DNA of 64,000 bases, taken from NCBI GenBank assembly GCA_024403415.1, contig JAKSRY010000003.1:1-64000 (forward strand), written 5' to 3'. This document shows positions 9,704-18,868 of this stretch, piece by piece (within the stretch, counting starts at the first letter, position 1; each line of letters starts with the position of its first letter). Source of the DNA: Lachnospiraceae bacterium (GTDB taxonomy: Bacteria > Bacillota > Clostridia > Lachnospirales > Lachnospiraceae). The notes beneath the pieces were generated by a model. It had not been told where the DNA came from and made no database searches. It saw only the letters and a list, made by a program, of their open reading frames with translations. The position numbers and the translations under genes were made by a program.

Positions 9704-9779
9704 AAAACCCTCTGTACTTGATATATCCCCCTTTTACTGGTAAATCCAGCGAAAGGGGTAAAATCATACAGAGGGTTTT
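9704..9779. terminator. Bidirectional terminator with multi-branch stem
   Basis: AAAACCCTCTGTA (9704-9716) pairs with TACAGAGGGTTTT (9767-9779). Inside it, CCCCTTTT pairs with AAAGGGG, topped by CTGG-loop-CCAG. It lies between two convergent genes with A/T runs on both sides, so it can end both the thioredoxin-like gene and the diguanylate cyclase gene. Confidence 0.85.
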
Positions 9780-9820
9780 AGTTTTTTGTGTAGTATAGGA
9801 CAAGATGTTTACCTTGCTCA

Positions 9821-11962
9821 CTACACCCTTCTTCTATCCTTACCGGTTCTTCTGTAATATTCGTCTTTATCTTCATACATCAGTTTGTCAGCCATTGCTT
9901 TCATCTCATCAAAAGAAGCTTCCTGATGTTCCGAACATATTACGATTCCTTTTGAAACGCTAAGTTCTGAAATAAGTTTTCCCTTAAAGTTTGCAGTCAG
10001 ATAATCAAATGATTTAACTGCATCATAGACTTTTTCTTTGGTTCCTTTTAGTAATGCTACAAACTCATCGCCTCCGACTCTGTAGACATTTCCCAATCCT
10101 GAAAATGCATTATTCATACATTTTGCCGCTCCAATGATCAATTCATCTCCTGCCTCATGACCAACATTATCATTAGCCGCTTTAAGACCATTGAGGTCCA
10201 TCATAATAATGCTGTAATCATAAATATTTCCAGCCTTAACAATCGCTTCACAATCAACCTCATATCCTCGTCTATTATATAAACCTGTCAATTCATCCTT
10301 TATCGATACCACATATCGTTTGTTATAAGCTTCCTTTGCTTTTCTTTCCCTAATGCTTATAATCACAAATGTCACAGACATTATCAAAACACCTGCAATA
10401 AAAATCAGAATGATAGGCAGAAGGATTCTATTCGTATCAATTTTAACCGGATTGTAATCTTTCACAACTAAATACCAGTCAAGTTCATCCAGATATCTGG
10501 TCATGCGACTGCTGCCATCGGACATCTGATAAAAATACTCATCACCATTTACCTTCTCAAAATAAGAATTATCGAGATACTCATTCTCTATAGTACTTCC
10601 ATCACTGTCTATCTGTATAAGTCCATCATGATTTACGAGGTCAACCTTAATATTGTACTTTTCTTCGAATTGTGAAAGCATTTTCTTAAGGTCTTCCATA
10701 TCAACCCCGACACCACAAGCTCCCAAAATCGTTCCATTCTCATCAAGGATGCCATAATTTATAAATACAGAGAGACTCCAGTTATCGTCTTCATCAGTGT
10801 CTACATTTACTACATATTTTTTCCCTGAATCCATATACTCTTTGTACCAGATATCATGACTGTCATTTTCAATATCCAGGAACTTACTGATTCCATTATA
10901 TGTGTAATATGCTCTATTCTTATCAGAAACAACAAATGCCATCTTATAATCAAATTCATTGCCAATAGATATAAGAAGCTCTGTCATATCGTCTTTAACT
11001 TTTTCTGCCTCTTCTCTACTATCCTTATCTATATAAGACCTGATATTTACATCCTGACTGATTGTCTGCGACACGGTAATAGGCTTTAAAAACTCGTTTT
11101 CTATCTTAGCAGAAACCATCTGTGCAATTGTCTCGCTCTGCATTTGCGAGTTATCTTCTGATACACGCTGAATAACTGTACCACTTACAATAATTGAAGC
11201 ACTCATACTAAGCAGCATAATAACGAAAAGAATAATAATATCGATTCTGCTTTTCTTTATGCTTTCCATCTGATCTGAATTATCATGGGACCAGTCATAC
11301 ATATATGCTGCAAACATAATGAATGCGCCTATTCCAAGTCCGATATTTGTTATTGATATTCCATATATAAATAATTGAACGATTGTTGCTATTATTGGAA
11401 TAAATGAGAACAGCATAATCGAAATGAAGCTACGCACCTCGAGATTTTTACGATACTTAACGGCCACAGCTGTCCCCAGAAATATAACAATCAGCATCAG
11501 TAAAGTATAAACATACCATGCATTATTTCTATGATAATAATTCGTTTCATCAAAATAATACATCCATGGATAAAACACATTCACTACAATAACGACTATA
11601 TTTATACAGGAAAAAATATTGGCAAGCTTCACATAATTTCTGCTCACTTCGATATTTCTGTCATTAAAGACGGACATTACGTATCTGACATAGGTATTGG
11701 CCATGGCAATGTTCATCGCAAAAACCATAAGATTTGCAACTCTTGTAACAATAACATCAAAAGTGCCTAAATTTCCCCTGAAAATATATGCCAGCGTTTC
11801 TCCCAAAAACAAAATTGCAGCAATAAGGAATAATCGTATGAACATTTTCATACTCTTTTGCTTCAAGCCGTTTGCTCTGATTGAAACCATCATTATTATG
11901 CAAAACAGGCAGAAAAACATATCGATGGTTGCCTGTGTAATCTCAAGATTTGTAATATTCAC
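9821..11962 (-). CDS. Membrane diguanylate cyclase: multi-TM + CACHE-like sensor + GGDEF
   Basis: 713 residues. About seven transmembrane helices (~10-230) are followed by another helix (~247-268), an extracytoplasmic CACHE-like sensory domain (~270-520), a membrane helix (~525-548) and a C-terminal GGDEF domain (~560-713). The cyclase signature is intact (YRVGGDEFVALLKG, with DELTGLYNRRGYE at the domain start), so it should make cyclic-di-GMP in response to an external ligand. No RxxD inhibitory site precedes GGDEF. The start shown is a GTG (11962) with only a weak GAAAGG upstream, so the exact N-terminus is uncertain. It is the first of three cyclic-di-GMP proteins in 9 kb. Confidence 0.9.
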   Translation of the reverse strand: MNITNLEITQATIDMFFCLFCIIMMVSIRANGLKQKSMKMFIRLFLIAAILFLGETLAYIFRGNLGTFDVIVTRVANLMVFAMNIAMANTYVRYVMSVFNDRNIEVSRNYVKLANIFSCINIVVIVVNVFYPWMYYFDETNYYHRNNAWYVYTLLMLIVIFLGTAVAVKYRKNLEVRSFISIMLFSFIPIIATIVQLFIYGISITNIGLGIGAFIMFAAYMYDWSHDNSDQMESIKKSRIDIIILFVIMLLSMSASIIVSGTVIQRVSEDNSQMQSETIAQMVSAKIENEFLKPITVSQTISQDVNIRSYIDKDSREEAEKVKDDMTELLISIGNEFDYKMAFVVSDKNRAYYTYNGISKFLDIENDSHDIWYKEYMDSGKKYVVNVDTDEDDNWSLSVFINYGILDENGTILGACGVGVDMEDLKKMLSQFEEKYNIKVDLVNHDGLIQIDSDGSTIENEYLDNSYFEKVNGDEYFYQMSDGSSRMTRYLDELDWYLVVKDYNPVKIDTNRILLPIILIFIAGVLIMSVTFVIISIRERKAKEAYNKRYVVSIKDELTGLYNRRGYEVDCEAIVKAGNIYDYSIIMMDLNGLKAANDNVGHEAGDELIIGAAKCMNNAFSGLGNVYRVGGDEFVALLKGTKEKVYDAVKSFDYLTANFKGKLISELSVSKGIVICSEHQEASFDEMKAMADKLMYEDKDEYYRRTGKDRRRV

Positions 11963-12001
11963 GCGCTATCCGTAAACCTTTCTTTTTGAATTATCATAGT
12001 A

Positions 12002-12031
12002 ATAGCCCAACAGAATTTACTATTGGGCTAT
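12002..12031 (-). terminator. Stem-loop after the EIIC gene
   Basis: ATAGCCCAA (12002-12010) pairs with TTGGGCTAT (12023-12031). It lies downstream of the minus-strand EIIC-like gene. The following T content is weak, so it may be an imperfect terminator. Confidence 0.5.
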
Positions 12032-12056
12032 ATAAAGACCAGATCACATATGTTAC

Positions 12057-12091
12057 AAAGGGACACTCCTCGTGACAAAAGAACCGTCCCC
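12057..12091 (-). repeat. Dispersed GGGAC...GTCCC-type repeat, copy B (inverted)
   Basis: Reads on the minus strand as GGGGACGGTTCTTTTGTCAC then GAGGAGTGTCCCTTT, the most complete copy of the family found at 8610, 21541 and 25096. It lies 3 bases past the stop of the EIIC-like gene. Confidence 0.75.
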
Positions 12092-12093
12092 GA

Positions 12094-13176
12094 TTACAGG
12101 TTGTTTAATATCAAATCATCTTTCTTAATCCAGCCTATCTTTCTGAGAATCAGGCAGAATATTTGAGACAATATTGCCGGAAGGACTATGCTGACAAGAA
12201 TAAGTCCTACCCAGTCCATTGCAGTAATGGCACTCTTTGTTCCCTCGGCCACATCATTAACCCATCCGGAATAAACACCAATCTGTCCAACGAATCCACA
12301 GGTTCCCATTCCGGATGCAATAGCCTCACCGTTCATCTTAAGTTGGAAGATACATGTTGCAATAGGTCCCGTAATTGCGGCTGCCAATGTAGGAGGAATC
12401 CATATTCTTGGATTTTTTACTATATTCCCCATCTGAAGCATACTGGTTCCGATACCCTGTGAAACAAGGCCTCCGACTTTATTCTCTCTGTAGCTCATTA
12501 CAGCAAATCCTACCATCTGAGCACTACATCCTGCTACAGCAGCACCACCCGCAAGGCCTGTCAATCCCAGAGCCGCACAAATTGCCGCAGAACTTATGGG
12601 AAGCGTCAGAACAATACCAACAATAACCGCAACCAGAATACCCATCATAAACGGATGCAGCTCAGTCGCCCACATGATAAATTCACCAATCTTACTTGCA
12701 GCGCTTCCAATATAAGGAGCAACTCCCATAGATAATAAAGCACCAACGCAGATAGTTACTATCGGAGTAACAAGAAGATCAACCTTGGTTTCCTTTGATA
12801 CCACTTTACCGATTTCTGTCGCAATAATAGCAATGAAAAACACTGCCAGGGGTCCGCCTGCACCACCTAATGTATTTGCTGCACTTCCTACTGCCAGCAT
12901 TGAAAACATTACAAGTGGAGGTGCCTGAAGTGCATAAGCGATTGATACGGCCATTGCCGGTCCTGCTACCTGCTTTCCATAATTACCGATGTCTATCAGT
13001 GTCTGAATCTCAAGAACCTGTCCGAGAGTGGCAATTATAGTGCCTACAAGGAGAGATGCAAACAATCCATTTGCCATAGCTCCCATAGCATCAATAAAAT
13101 ATCTTTTTCCTGAAACAATGATGTTTTTTCTTTTAAGAAAAGCCTTAAATCCTTTTTCTTTAGTTTCCATACTCAA
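12094..13176 (-). CDS. PTS EIIC-like membrane permease (PTS_EIIC_2 family)
   Basis: 360-residue polytopic membrane protein with ~8-10 hydrophobic helices rich in Gly/Ala. Phrases such as KRYFIDAMGAMANGLFASLL and GPLAVFFIAIIATEIGK match the PTS_EIIC_2 group of sugar-permease-like proteins, found mainly in Firmicutes. No EIIA, EIIB or sugar-metabolism gene is nearby, so it is an orphan; whether it is a phosphotransferase transporter or a transporter that lost its phosphorylation partners cannot be told. It is a single gene on the minus strand; an alternative ATG two codons in (METKEKGF) is also possible. Confidence 0.75.
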   Translation of the reverse strand: MSMETKEKGFKAFLKRKNIIVSGKRYFIDAMGAMANGLFASLLVGTIIATLGQVLEIQTLIDIGNYGKQVAGPAMAVSIAYALQAPPLVMFSMLAVGSAANTLGGAGGPLAVFFIAIIATEIGKVVSKETKVDLLVTPIVTICVGALLSMGVAPYIGSAASKIGEFIMWATELHPFMMGILVAVIVGIVLTLPISSAAICAALGLTGLAGGAAVAGCSAQMVGFAVMSYRENKVGGLVSQGIGTSMLQMGNIVKNPRIWIPPTLAAAITGPIATCIFQLKMNGEAIASGMGTCGFVGQIGVYSGWVNDVAEGTKSAITAMDWVGLILVSIVLPAILSQIFCLILRKIGWIKKDDLILNNL

Positions 13177-13315
13177 AATCCTGATTTCTTTATTAATTTC
13201 TTTATTATCTTCATTAATAGTCTACCAAACACATCTGACATACTATTTTCTATTCATTAGCGTTCATCTTATGAATACTGTTTAATACAATATATGAATA
13301 TTGCTTTTATATAAT

Positions 13316-14989
13316 TTATGAATGTTCTTTAATATATTCTTCAAATTCATCTTCCGGCATTGGCTTTGAGAAGAAATATCCCTGAATATAATTAACTCCA
13401 AGGAATCCCAGCATATCATTCTGTTCCTTCGTCTCAACGCCCTCCGAAACAGTTTTATAACCCAATTCTTTAGCAAGGTTAATACAAGCCACAAGCACCT
13501 TTGCTCTCTTCTCGTCCCCAAACTGCTTCATAAAAGACATGTCAAGCTTGACTATGTCAAGAGGCAGTGCACTCAATACATTGATTGACGAATAACCTGC
13601 TCCAAAGTCATCAAGTTCTATCTTATAACCAAGACTTCTTATAGCGGTGAGCTTCCTGATAAGTTCATCAACATCCTCTGTCATCAATGTTTCTGTTATC
13701 TCTATATGAATATTTTTAGGCGATATTCCATTATCCATAACAGACTTCTGCATTCTTGCCAAAAGACCATCCTGGCTAAATGTAAGCTTTGAGGCATTGA
13801 CTGATACCGGAACGATATTTAATCCCTTATCCTTCCACTTCTTTATATTTTTACACGTACGATCAAAAACATAGTTATCGACTTCCACAACAAAACCATT
13901 GTGTTCAAACAAGGGAATAAAATCAGCAGGAGACATAAAACCATATTCAGGATGTATCCATCTGACAAGAGCTTCTGCACCAACAAGTTTGCCGGTTACT
14001 GCATCATGCTTTGGCTGATAATATACCTTAAAGTCTTCGTTCTTTAATGACTCATGCATACTGTTTTCGATTTTACGATGAGTTTCCATCTCTTCACGAA
14101 GCTTATCATCATAATGCGCAACGATTTTTTCATAATGATATTTAATACTGTTCAAAGCCATATGCGCTTTATCACAGCTTGAAATGATGGATGCAGTATG
14201 GCTTATATCCTCATAAATACCAAATTTAGTTACTATATCGGGAAGTCCGTTATTCTTTTCTTCCTGAAGATAGGTTGATACTCTTCCATGTGCCACCTTC
14301 TCTATGGCCTGTTTATTCCCCATCATAACAATCTGGTCACCGCCATAACGGCCTATGATAAGTTCATCAGACATTGCAGGCGCAAGGAATCCTCCAATCC
14401 ATCTCAAAATGTTATCGGCTACATCAACTCCATAATTCTCATTTATTTTCTTAAAATCAACTATATCGGAAATAATAAGATCAAATCTCTCATTCGGGAA
14501 CGCTTCAAGCATCTCGTCTGCTTTCATAAAGAAAACCTGTCTTGTATATAATCCGGTCAGATCATCAATTTCAGAACGCTTTCTTATATCTATGTCACGA
14601 AATCCAAGAATAATATAATCAAAGTTTCCATTTTCCGATTCAATCTTTGAAAAACACAGCTGGTTATAGTTTATATTTCCTCCACCTATTCTGCTGTATT
14701 CAATAAAAAAACTCTTGTCTTTAGATATACGTGGTAAAAGATACTCTATCTGAGTCATTTTTCTTACACGTTCTCTGTCTTTTTCCATTATGCAGTTATC
14801 TATATACCAGTCTTTTGCAATCGGATAAGAATTCATTCCTTCGACTATTCCAATTGCATCGGGAATACTTGCATCCTCATTTGACGCATATACACTCATG
14901 GTATAATCCTTGGAATCAATCAGCCATACCGACTGAAATTCTCTGCACAGACATTCGTTAATTTTTGCATTAAGTTCTGCACTTATCAT
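13316..14989 (-). CDS. Cyclic-di-GMP phosphodiesterase: degenerate GGDEF + EAL
   Basis: 557-residue soluble protein. The N-terminal ~130 residues resemble a PAS-like sensor. A GGDEF-type domain (~135-290) follows with the active-site motif changed to GGDQI (GRYGGDQIVMMGN), so it is probably not a cyclase but may bind GTP or sense. The C-terminal EAL domain (~305-557) looks active: EALVRW, the NVNAS-type VSVNAS, and DDFGAGYSS with the downstream Lys region are present. It should hydrolyse cyclic-di-GMP to pGpG. It sits 4 kb from the cyclase at 9821 and 2 kb from the HD-GYP protein. It is transcribed alone. Confidence 0.9.
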   Translation of the reverse strand: MISAELNAKINECLCREFQSVWLIDSKDYTMSVYASNEDASIPDAIGIVEGMNSYPIAKDWYIDNCIMEKDRERVRKMTQIEYLLPRISKDKSFFIEYSRIGGGNINYNQLCFSKIESENGNFDYIILGFRDIDIRKRSEIDDLTGLYTRQVFFMKADEMLEAFPNERFDLIISDIVDFKKINENYGVDVADNILRWIGGFLAPAMSDELIIGRYGGDQIVMMGNKQAIEKVAHGRVSTYLQEEKNNGLPDIVTKFGIYEDISHTASIISSCDKAHMALNSIKYHYEKIVAHYDDKLREEMETHRKIENSMHESLKNEDFKVYYQPKHDAVTGKLVGAEALVRWIHPEYGFMSPADFIPLFEHNGFVVEVDNYVFDRTCKNIKKWKDKGLNIVPVSVNASKLTFSQDGLLARMQKSVMDNGISPKNIHIEITETLMTEDVDELIRKLTAIRSLGYKIELDDFGAGYSSINVLSALPLDIVKLDMSFMKQFGDEKRAKVLVACINLAKELGYKTVSEGVETKEQNDMLGFLGVNYIQGYFFSKPMPEDEFEEYIKEHS

Positions 14990-15166
14990 ATTCGCCTCAC
15001 AAATATATGCATGATAATAACAACTATACGTTATATATTACCTTATAGCGCTGACAATTCATAGCAAAAATCTATAAATCCCTAAATATAAATGGATTAA
15101 ATCAGAGGTAACCATCACTTTATATACGCCCGGAACATTTCTTTAAGCTGTATGTTAATATTAAAA

Positions 15167-15190
15167 GAAGCGCCCATAAAAGGACGCTTC
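15167..15190 (-). terminator. Terminator of the SulP gene
   Basis: GAAGCG (15167-15172) pairs with CGCTTC (15185-15190), followed on the minus strand by TTTTAATATTA. It lies 19 bases past the SulP stop. Confidence 0.7.
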
Positions 15191-15208
15191 GGTAAAAAAT
15201 TTATTATA

Positions 15209-16894
15209 TTATTCTTCGAATCCAAGACTGCTTGCTCTTTCAAGAGCTTCATCGATATGTGCACAGAAGTTCTCTTTTCCAACCTTTTCAACCAGCTGAC
15301 CCTTTTCCATAGTCTTATATGGCTGTTCATTTACATGTGAGAATATAAGGGTTACTCCCTTCTTCTTGCAATTATCATACAGAGTCTCAAGTGAATGCAT
15401 TGCAGTAGCATCAAGAGCCGGAACAGAACGCATTCTTATTACAAGTACCTTGGTGAAATCTTTGAGTGTAATCTCTGCAATTCTGTCTGCTGCACCAAAG
15501 AACATAGGACCACTGATTTCGTACACACGCACATACTGGGGAACCTTCTTTAATTCAATGTTATCAGGATCTGTATCAGGATCAAAATATGTCCATCCTG
15601 TTACTGATGATTCGTCTGACATTCTCTTCATAAGAAGAATACATGCAAGCACCATACCAACACCGATTGCAACAACAAGGTCAAAGCATACCGTTAATAC
15701 AAATGTAAGTACAAGAACAAGTACGTCACTCTTTGGTGCTGTTTTACAAAGATGCACAAAAGTTCTCCAGCCACACATATTATAGGCAACAATGAAAAGA
15801 ATTGCTGCGATACAGGGCATGGGAATCATACCCGCATAAGGCATGAGTACAAGCAGAACAACAAACAAAACAATTGCATGTACAATACCTGCAATAGGAG
15901 TACGTCCACCATTCTTAATATTTGCAGCAGTTCTGGCTATGGCACCTGTTGCCGGGATTCCTCCAAACAACGCAGAACCTATATTACCAACACCCTGCGC
16001 AATAAGTTCCTGATTCGATCTGTGATGTGAATTAATCATACTGTCTGCAACAACACATGAAAGCAAAGATTCAATAGCTGCAAGAATTGCAATTGTGAAT
16101 CCATCTGATGCAGCATCTCTTATTGCTCCCCAGCTTAATGAAGGGAAATGCAATGTAGGCAGTGATGCATTTATTTTTCCATAAACATCCTCAATTGTTT
16201 TAGCTCCAAATCCAAATGCTTTTACCATAAGAATTCCTGCAAAAACAGCTATCAAAGATCCCGGAATAATCTCTCCAATCTTAGGGATTTTAGGCCATAT
16301 AATAAGAATAGCAAGACACACCAGACCTACAATAAGCGCATCAACACTGATGGTTGAAAAATTCTTTCCAACGGCCTCAACCTTTTCCATTGTTTCTATC
16401 GGTCTTACCCCTTCAGGGAATGTTAACCCAAAGAAATCCTTAAGCTGACCAATAACAATAGTAACTGCAATACCTGCCGTAAATCCTGTAGTAATGGTAT
16501 AAGGAATAAATTTAATCAAGGATCCGAGTCTCAATACACCAAGAAGTATAAGAATAATACCTGCAATAATGGTTGCAATGATTAATCCGTCTATTCCTTT
16601 CTTTGCAATAATTCCTGCAACAATTGTCGCAAATGCAGCAGTCGGTCCCGCAATCTGAACTCGGCTACCACCCAGGAATGAAATAAGAAAACCTGCCACA
16701 ATCGCTGTATAAATACCAACCTCAGGACCAAGTCCTGCCGCGTCAACTCCCGACGCAAGTGCAAGGGCAATTGAAAGCGGTAAAGCAATAATTGCAACAA
16801 TGATACCCGCAACAATATCCTTAATCAGCTGGCTTTTTGAGTAGTTCTTCATATTGGAGAACAACATTGGTTTAAGCTTGTCTTTAGAATTCAT
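15209..16894 (-). CDS. SulP-family anion transporter with STAS domain
   Basis: 561 residues. An N-terminal SulP/SLC26 membrane domain of ~12-14 helices (~25-430) starts with KDIVAGIIVAIIALPLSIALALASG and contains the family phrase GGSRVQIAGPTAAF. A cytoplasmic STAS domain (~440-555) follows, with the conserved VLVIRMRSVPALDATAMHSL strand-helix. Members carry sulfate, bicarbonate or other anions; the substrate cannot be decided here. There are no cysteine or carbonic-anhydrase genes beside it. It is divergent from the HD-GYP gene across a 250-bp spacer and ends at a clear terminator. Confidence 0.92.
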   Translation of the reverse strand: MNSKDKLKPMLFSNMKNYSKSQLIKDIVAGIIVAIIALPLSIALALASGVDAAGLGPEVGIYTAIVAGFLISFLGGSRVQIAGPTAAFATIVAGIIAKKGIDGLIIATIIAGIILILLGVLRLGSLIKFIPYTITTGFTAGIAVTIVIGQLKDFFGLTFPEGVRPIETMEKVEAVGKNFSTISVDALIVGLVCLAILIIWPKIPKIGEIIPGSLIAVFAGILMVKAFGFGAKTIEDVYGKINASLPTLHFPSLSWGAIRDAASDGFTIAILAAIESLLSCVVADSMINSHHRSNQELIAQGVGNIGSALFGGIPATGAIARTAANIKNGGRTPIAGIVHAIVLFVVLLVLMPYAGMIPMPCIAAILFIVAYNMCGWRTFVHLCKTAPKSDVLVLVLTFVLTVCFDLVVAIGVGMVLACILLMKRMSDESSVTGWTYFDPDTDPDNIELKKVPQYVRVYEISGPMFFGAADRIAEITLKDFTKVLVIRMRSVPALDATAMHSLETLYDNCKKKGVTLIFSHVNEQPYKTMEKGQLVEKVGKENFCAHIDEALERASSLGFEE

Positions 16895-17028
16895 CTATTT
16901 ATCTCCTCATCATATATGTTCAATAACACAAGTTAGAATTCTATATCCGATTAATCGTTCAGTCAATGTACGTTCGCACACAAATAACCATAATTTGCTG
17001 CAGTTTTTGTTAAAAATATACATAATAG

Positions 17029-17057
17029 TTAATTCTTTAATTCTTCTATGTTATAAT
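17029..17057 (+). promoter_or_regulatory. Candidate sigma-A promoter for the HD-GYP gene
   Basis: TTAATT (17029-17034), 17-base spacer, TATAAT (17052-17057). The -10 is consensus and the -35 is weak. A short inverted repeat GCCGT...ACGGC (about 17071-17093) lies in the leader between this promoter and the start codon. Confidence 0.45.
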
Positions 17058-17145
17058 GTTAGAAATTTTCGCCGTAAATTTATATATACGGCTACATTAT
17101 TTCTTCGGATTTTTCCGCATCAGAAATTTTATATGGAGAGAAAAA

Positions 17146-18867
17146 ATGCTCGCAGTTTACATAACTAGTTTGGCTTTGTCAATAATTTTATATTTTATCC
17201 TCTTTGTAATTGACGTTAAGGATAATCTCTTTCAACACCTGATGATGATTATTATTATTTTCACAAACATCGGTGCTCTGCTTTCATATCTTTCAACAAA
17301 TTATCGTGAAGCCCTGCTTGCCAATAAGCTCGTATATCTGTCTGGTATCTTTCTTCCCATGCTTTTCTTTTTCTGTGTATGCGACGTATGTCATTTCAGA
17401 TTAAGAAAACGCTATGAACTACTGTTACTTGGAATTCAGTCTGTATTATATTTTCTGGTATGCACTACCGGTTTTTCGGATATTTACTATAAGAGTGTGT
17501 CCTATTATGTGGATAATGGGCAAATTATCCTCATTAAAGAATATGCACCATTGCACTCGCTTTATATAATAACCATGTTTGCATATTTCATCGCATCAAT
17601 TGCTCTTAGCATACGAGCTTCCATTAAAAAGAACGTAGTCAATCATAAAGATGTTTTATTAATGCTCCTTGGAGCCGGCGTAAACCTTGCCTGTTTCATA
17701 ATTCAAAAGTTGCTGCCTCAGGATATCGATCTTATGTCTTATGCATACATTGTTCTTATGTGTTGCACTATGTATTCTTTATATCGTGCAAATGTATATG
17801 ATGTTCTTGATAACAAAAATATAGCCTATGACCAGCTGAATTCCGTAGGCTACATCACTCTCAATAAAAAACTTGAGTTCATGGGCTGCAACGATTATGC
17901 TGCTGATATTTTCGACGAATTAAAAGATTGTCATGTCGGTAAAAAAATAGATACCATCAGCCCAAATCTTGGAAAAATCATAGATGGTGTTAAACGTTAC
18001 TCAACTGTTGTAGCTGATGCTCCAAAGAAGATGCATCATCACATTAAGTTTTCAACTATCAATATTGAGCAAAAGCACTACGAAACCAAAATACATACAA
18101 TTGAAAATATAAAAAATCGCTGTGTTGGATACACCATAGAAATTGTGGATAATACTACACATTACCGAGTTGTAGAGCTGACTACTAAGTATAATGATGA
18201 TCTTGAAAAGGAAGTTAAAGAAAAAACTGACAGAATTCGTGCCATACAGGACAAGACAATTCTTGGAATGGCCCAGATGGTTGAATCAAGAGATCTGAGT
18301 ACAGGCGGACACATCAGAAGAACCAGTGATGTGGTAAGAATTTTCGCAGATAAACTTGCAAAGTCAGGGCTTGGTATGTCAAGGGAATTTCTCAATCTTG
18401 TTGTACGAAGTGCGCCAATGCATGACCTTGGAAAAATAGGTGTAGATGATGCCATATTAAGAAAAAACGGAAAATTCACTCCGGAAGAATATGAGCAGAT
18501 GAAAACACATTCAACTATAGGCTGCAAAATGGTAAAAGATATACTTACAGATGTTGAAGAACCATACTTTGTTCAGATAGCACATAATGTTGCCCACTAC
18601 CATCATGAGAAGGTTAATGGTACCGGGTATCCTGAAGGTTTATCGGGAAATGCCATTCCGATAGAAGCCAGAATTATGGCTCTTGCCGATGTATTTGATG
18701 CTCTGGTTTCAAAGCGTTGTTATAAAGATGCATTCTCATATGATAAGGCCTTTCAAATAATAAAAGAAGATTCCGGCTCTCATTTTGATGCTACTCTGGC
18801 AGAGATTTTCTTAAGCTGCAGACCGGAACTTGAAGAATATTATAATAACAGTAATACCGAATCATAA
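17146..18867 (+). CDS. 7TM sensor HD-GYP phosphodiesterase
   Basis: About 573 residues from the ATG at 17146, chosen because GGAGAG lies 5 bases upstream; the frame is open for 30 more codons but these look non-coding. Seven membrane helices (~1-225, like the 7TM region of histidine kinases) are followed by a PAS-like segment (~235-330), a short coiled coil (~355-385) and an HD-GYP domain (~385-570). Catalytic signatures are intact: HDLGKIGVDDAILRK, HHEKVNGTGYPEGL and ARIMALADVFDAL. It should degrade cyclic-di-GMP in response to a membrane signal. It is the third cyclic-di-GMP protein of the cluster, transcribed opposite to the other two. Confidence 0.92.
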   Translation: MLAVYITSLALSIILYFILFVIDVKDNLFQHLMMIIIIFTNIGALLSYLSTNYREALLANKLVYLSGIFLPMLFFFCVCDVCHFRLRKRYELLLLGIQSVLYFLVCTTGFSDIYYKSVSYYVDNGQIILIKEYAPLHSLYIITMFAYFIASIALSIRASIKKNVVNHKDVLLMLLGAGVNLACFIIQKLLPQDIDLMSYAYIVLMCCTMYSLYRANVYDVLDNKNIAYDQLNSVGYITLNKKLEFMGCNDYAADIFDELKDCHVGKKIDTISPNLGKIIDGVKRYSTVVADAPKKMHHHIKFSTINIEQKHYETKIHTIENIKNRCVGYTIEIVDNTTHYRVVELTTKYNDDLEKEVKEKTDRIRAIQDKTILGMAQMVESRDLSTGGHIRRTSDVVRIFADKLAKSGLGMSREFLNLVVRSAPMHDLGKIGVDDAILRKNGKFTPEEYEQMKTHSTIGCKMVKDILTDVEEPYFVQIAHNVAHYHHEKVNGTGYPEGLSGNAIPIEARIMALADVFDALVSKRCYKDAFSYDKAFQIIKEDSGSHFDATLAEIFLSCRPELEEYYNNSNTES

Positions 18868-18868
18868 T

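Noticed and set aside
17058..17145. Cyclic-di-GMP riboswitch before the HD-GYP gene
   Set aside because: The leader has a short hairpin, but I could not find the conserved GEMM core or a tetraloop/receptor pair.
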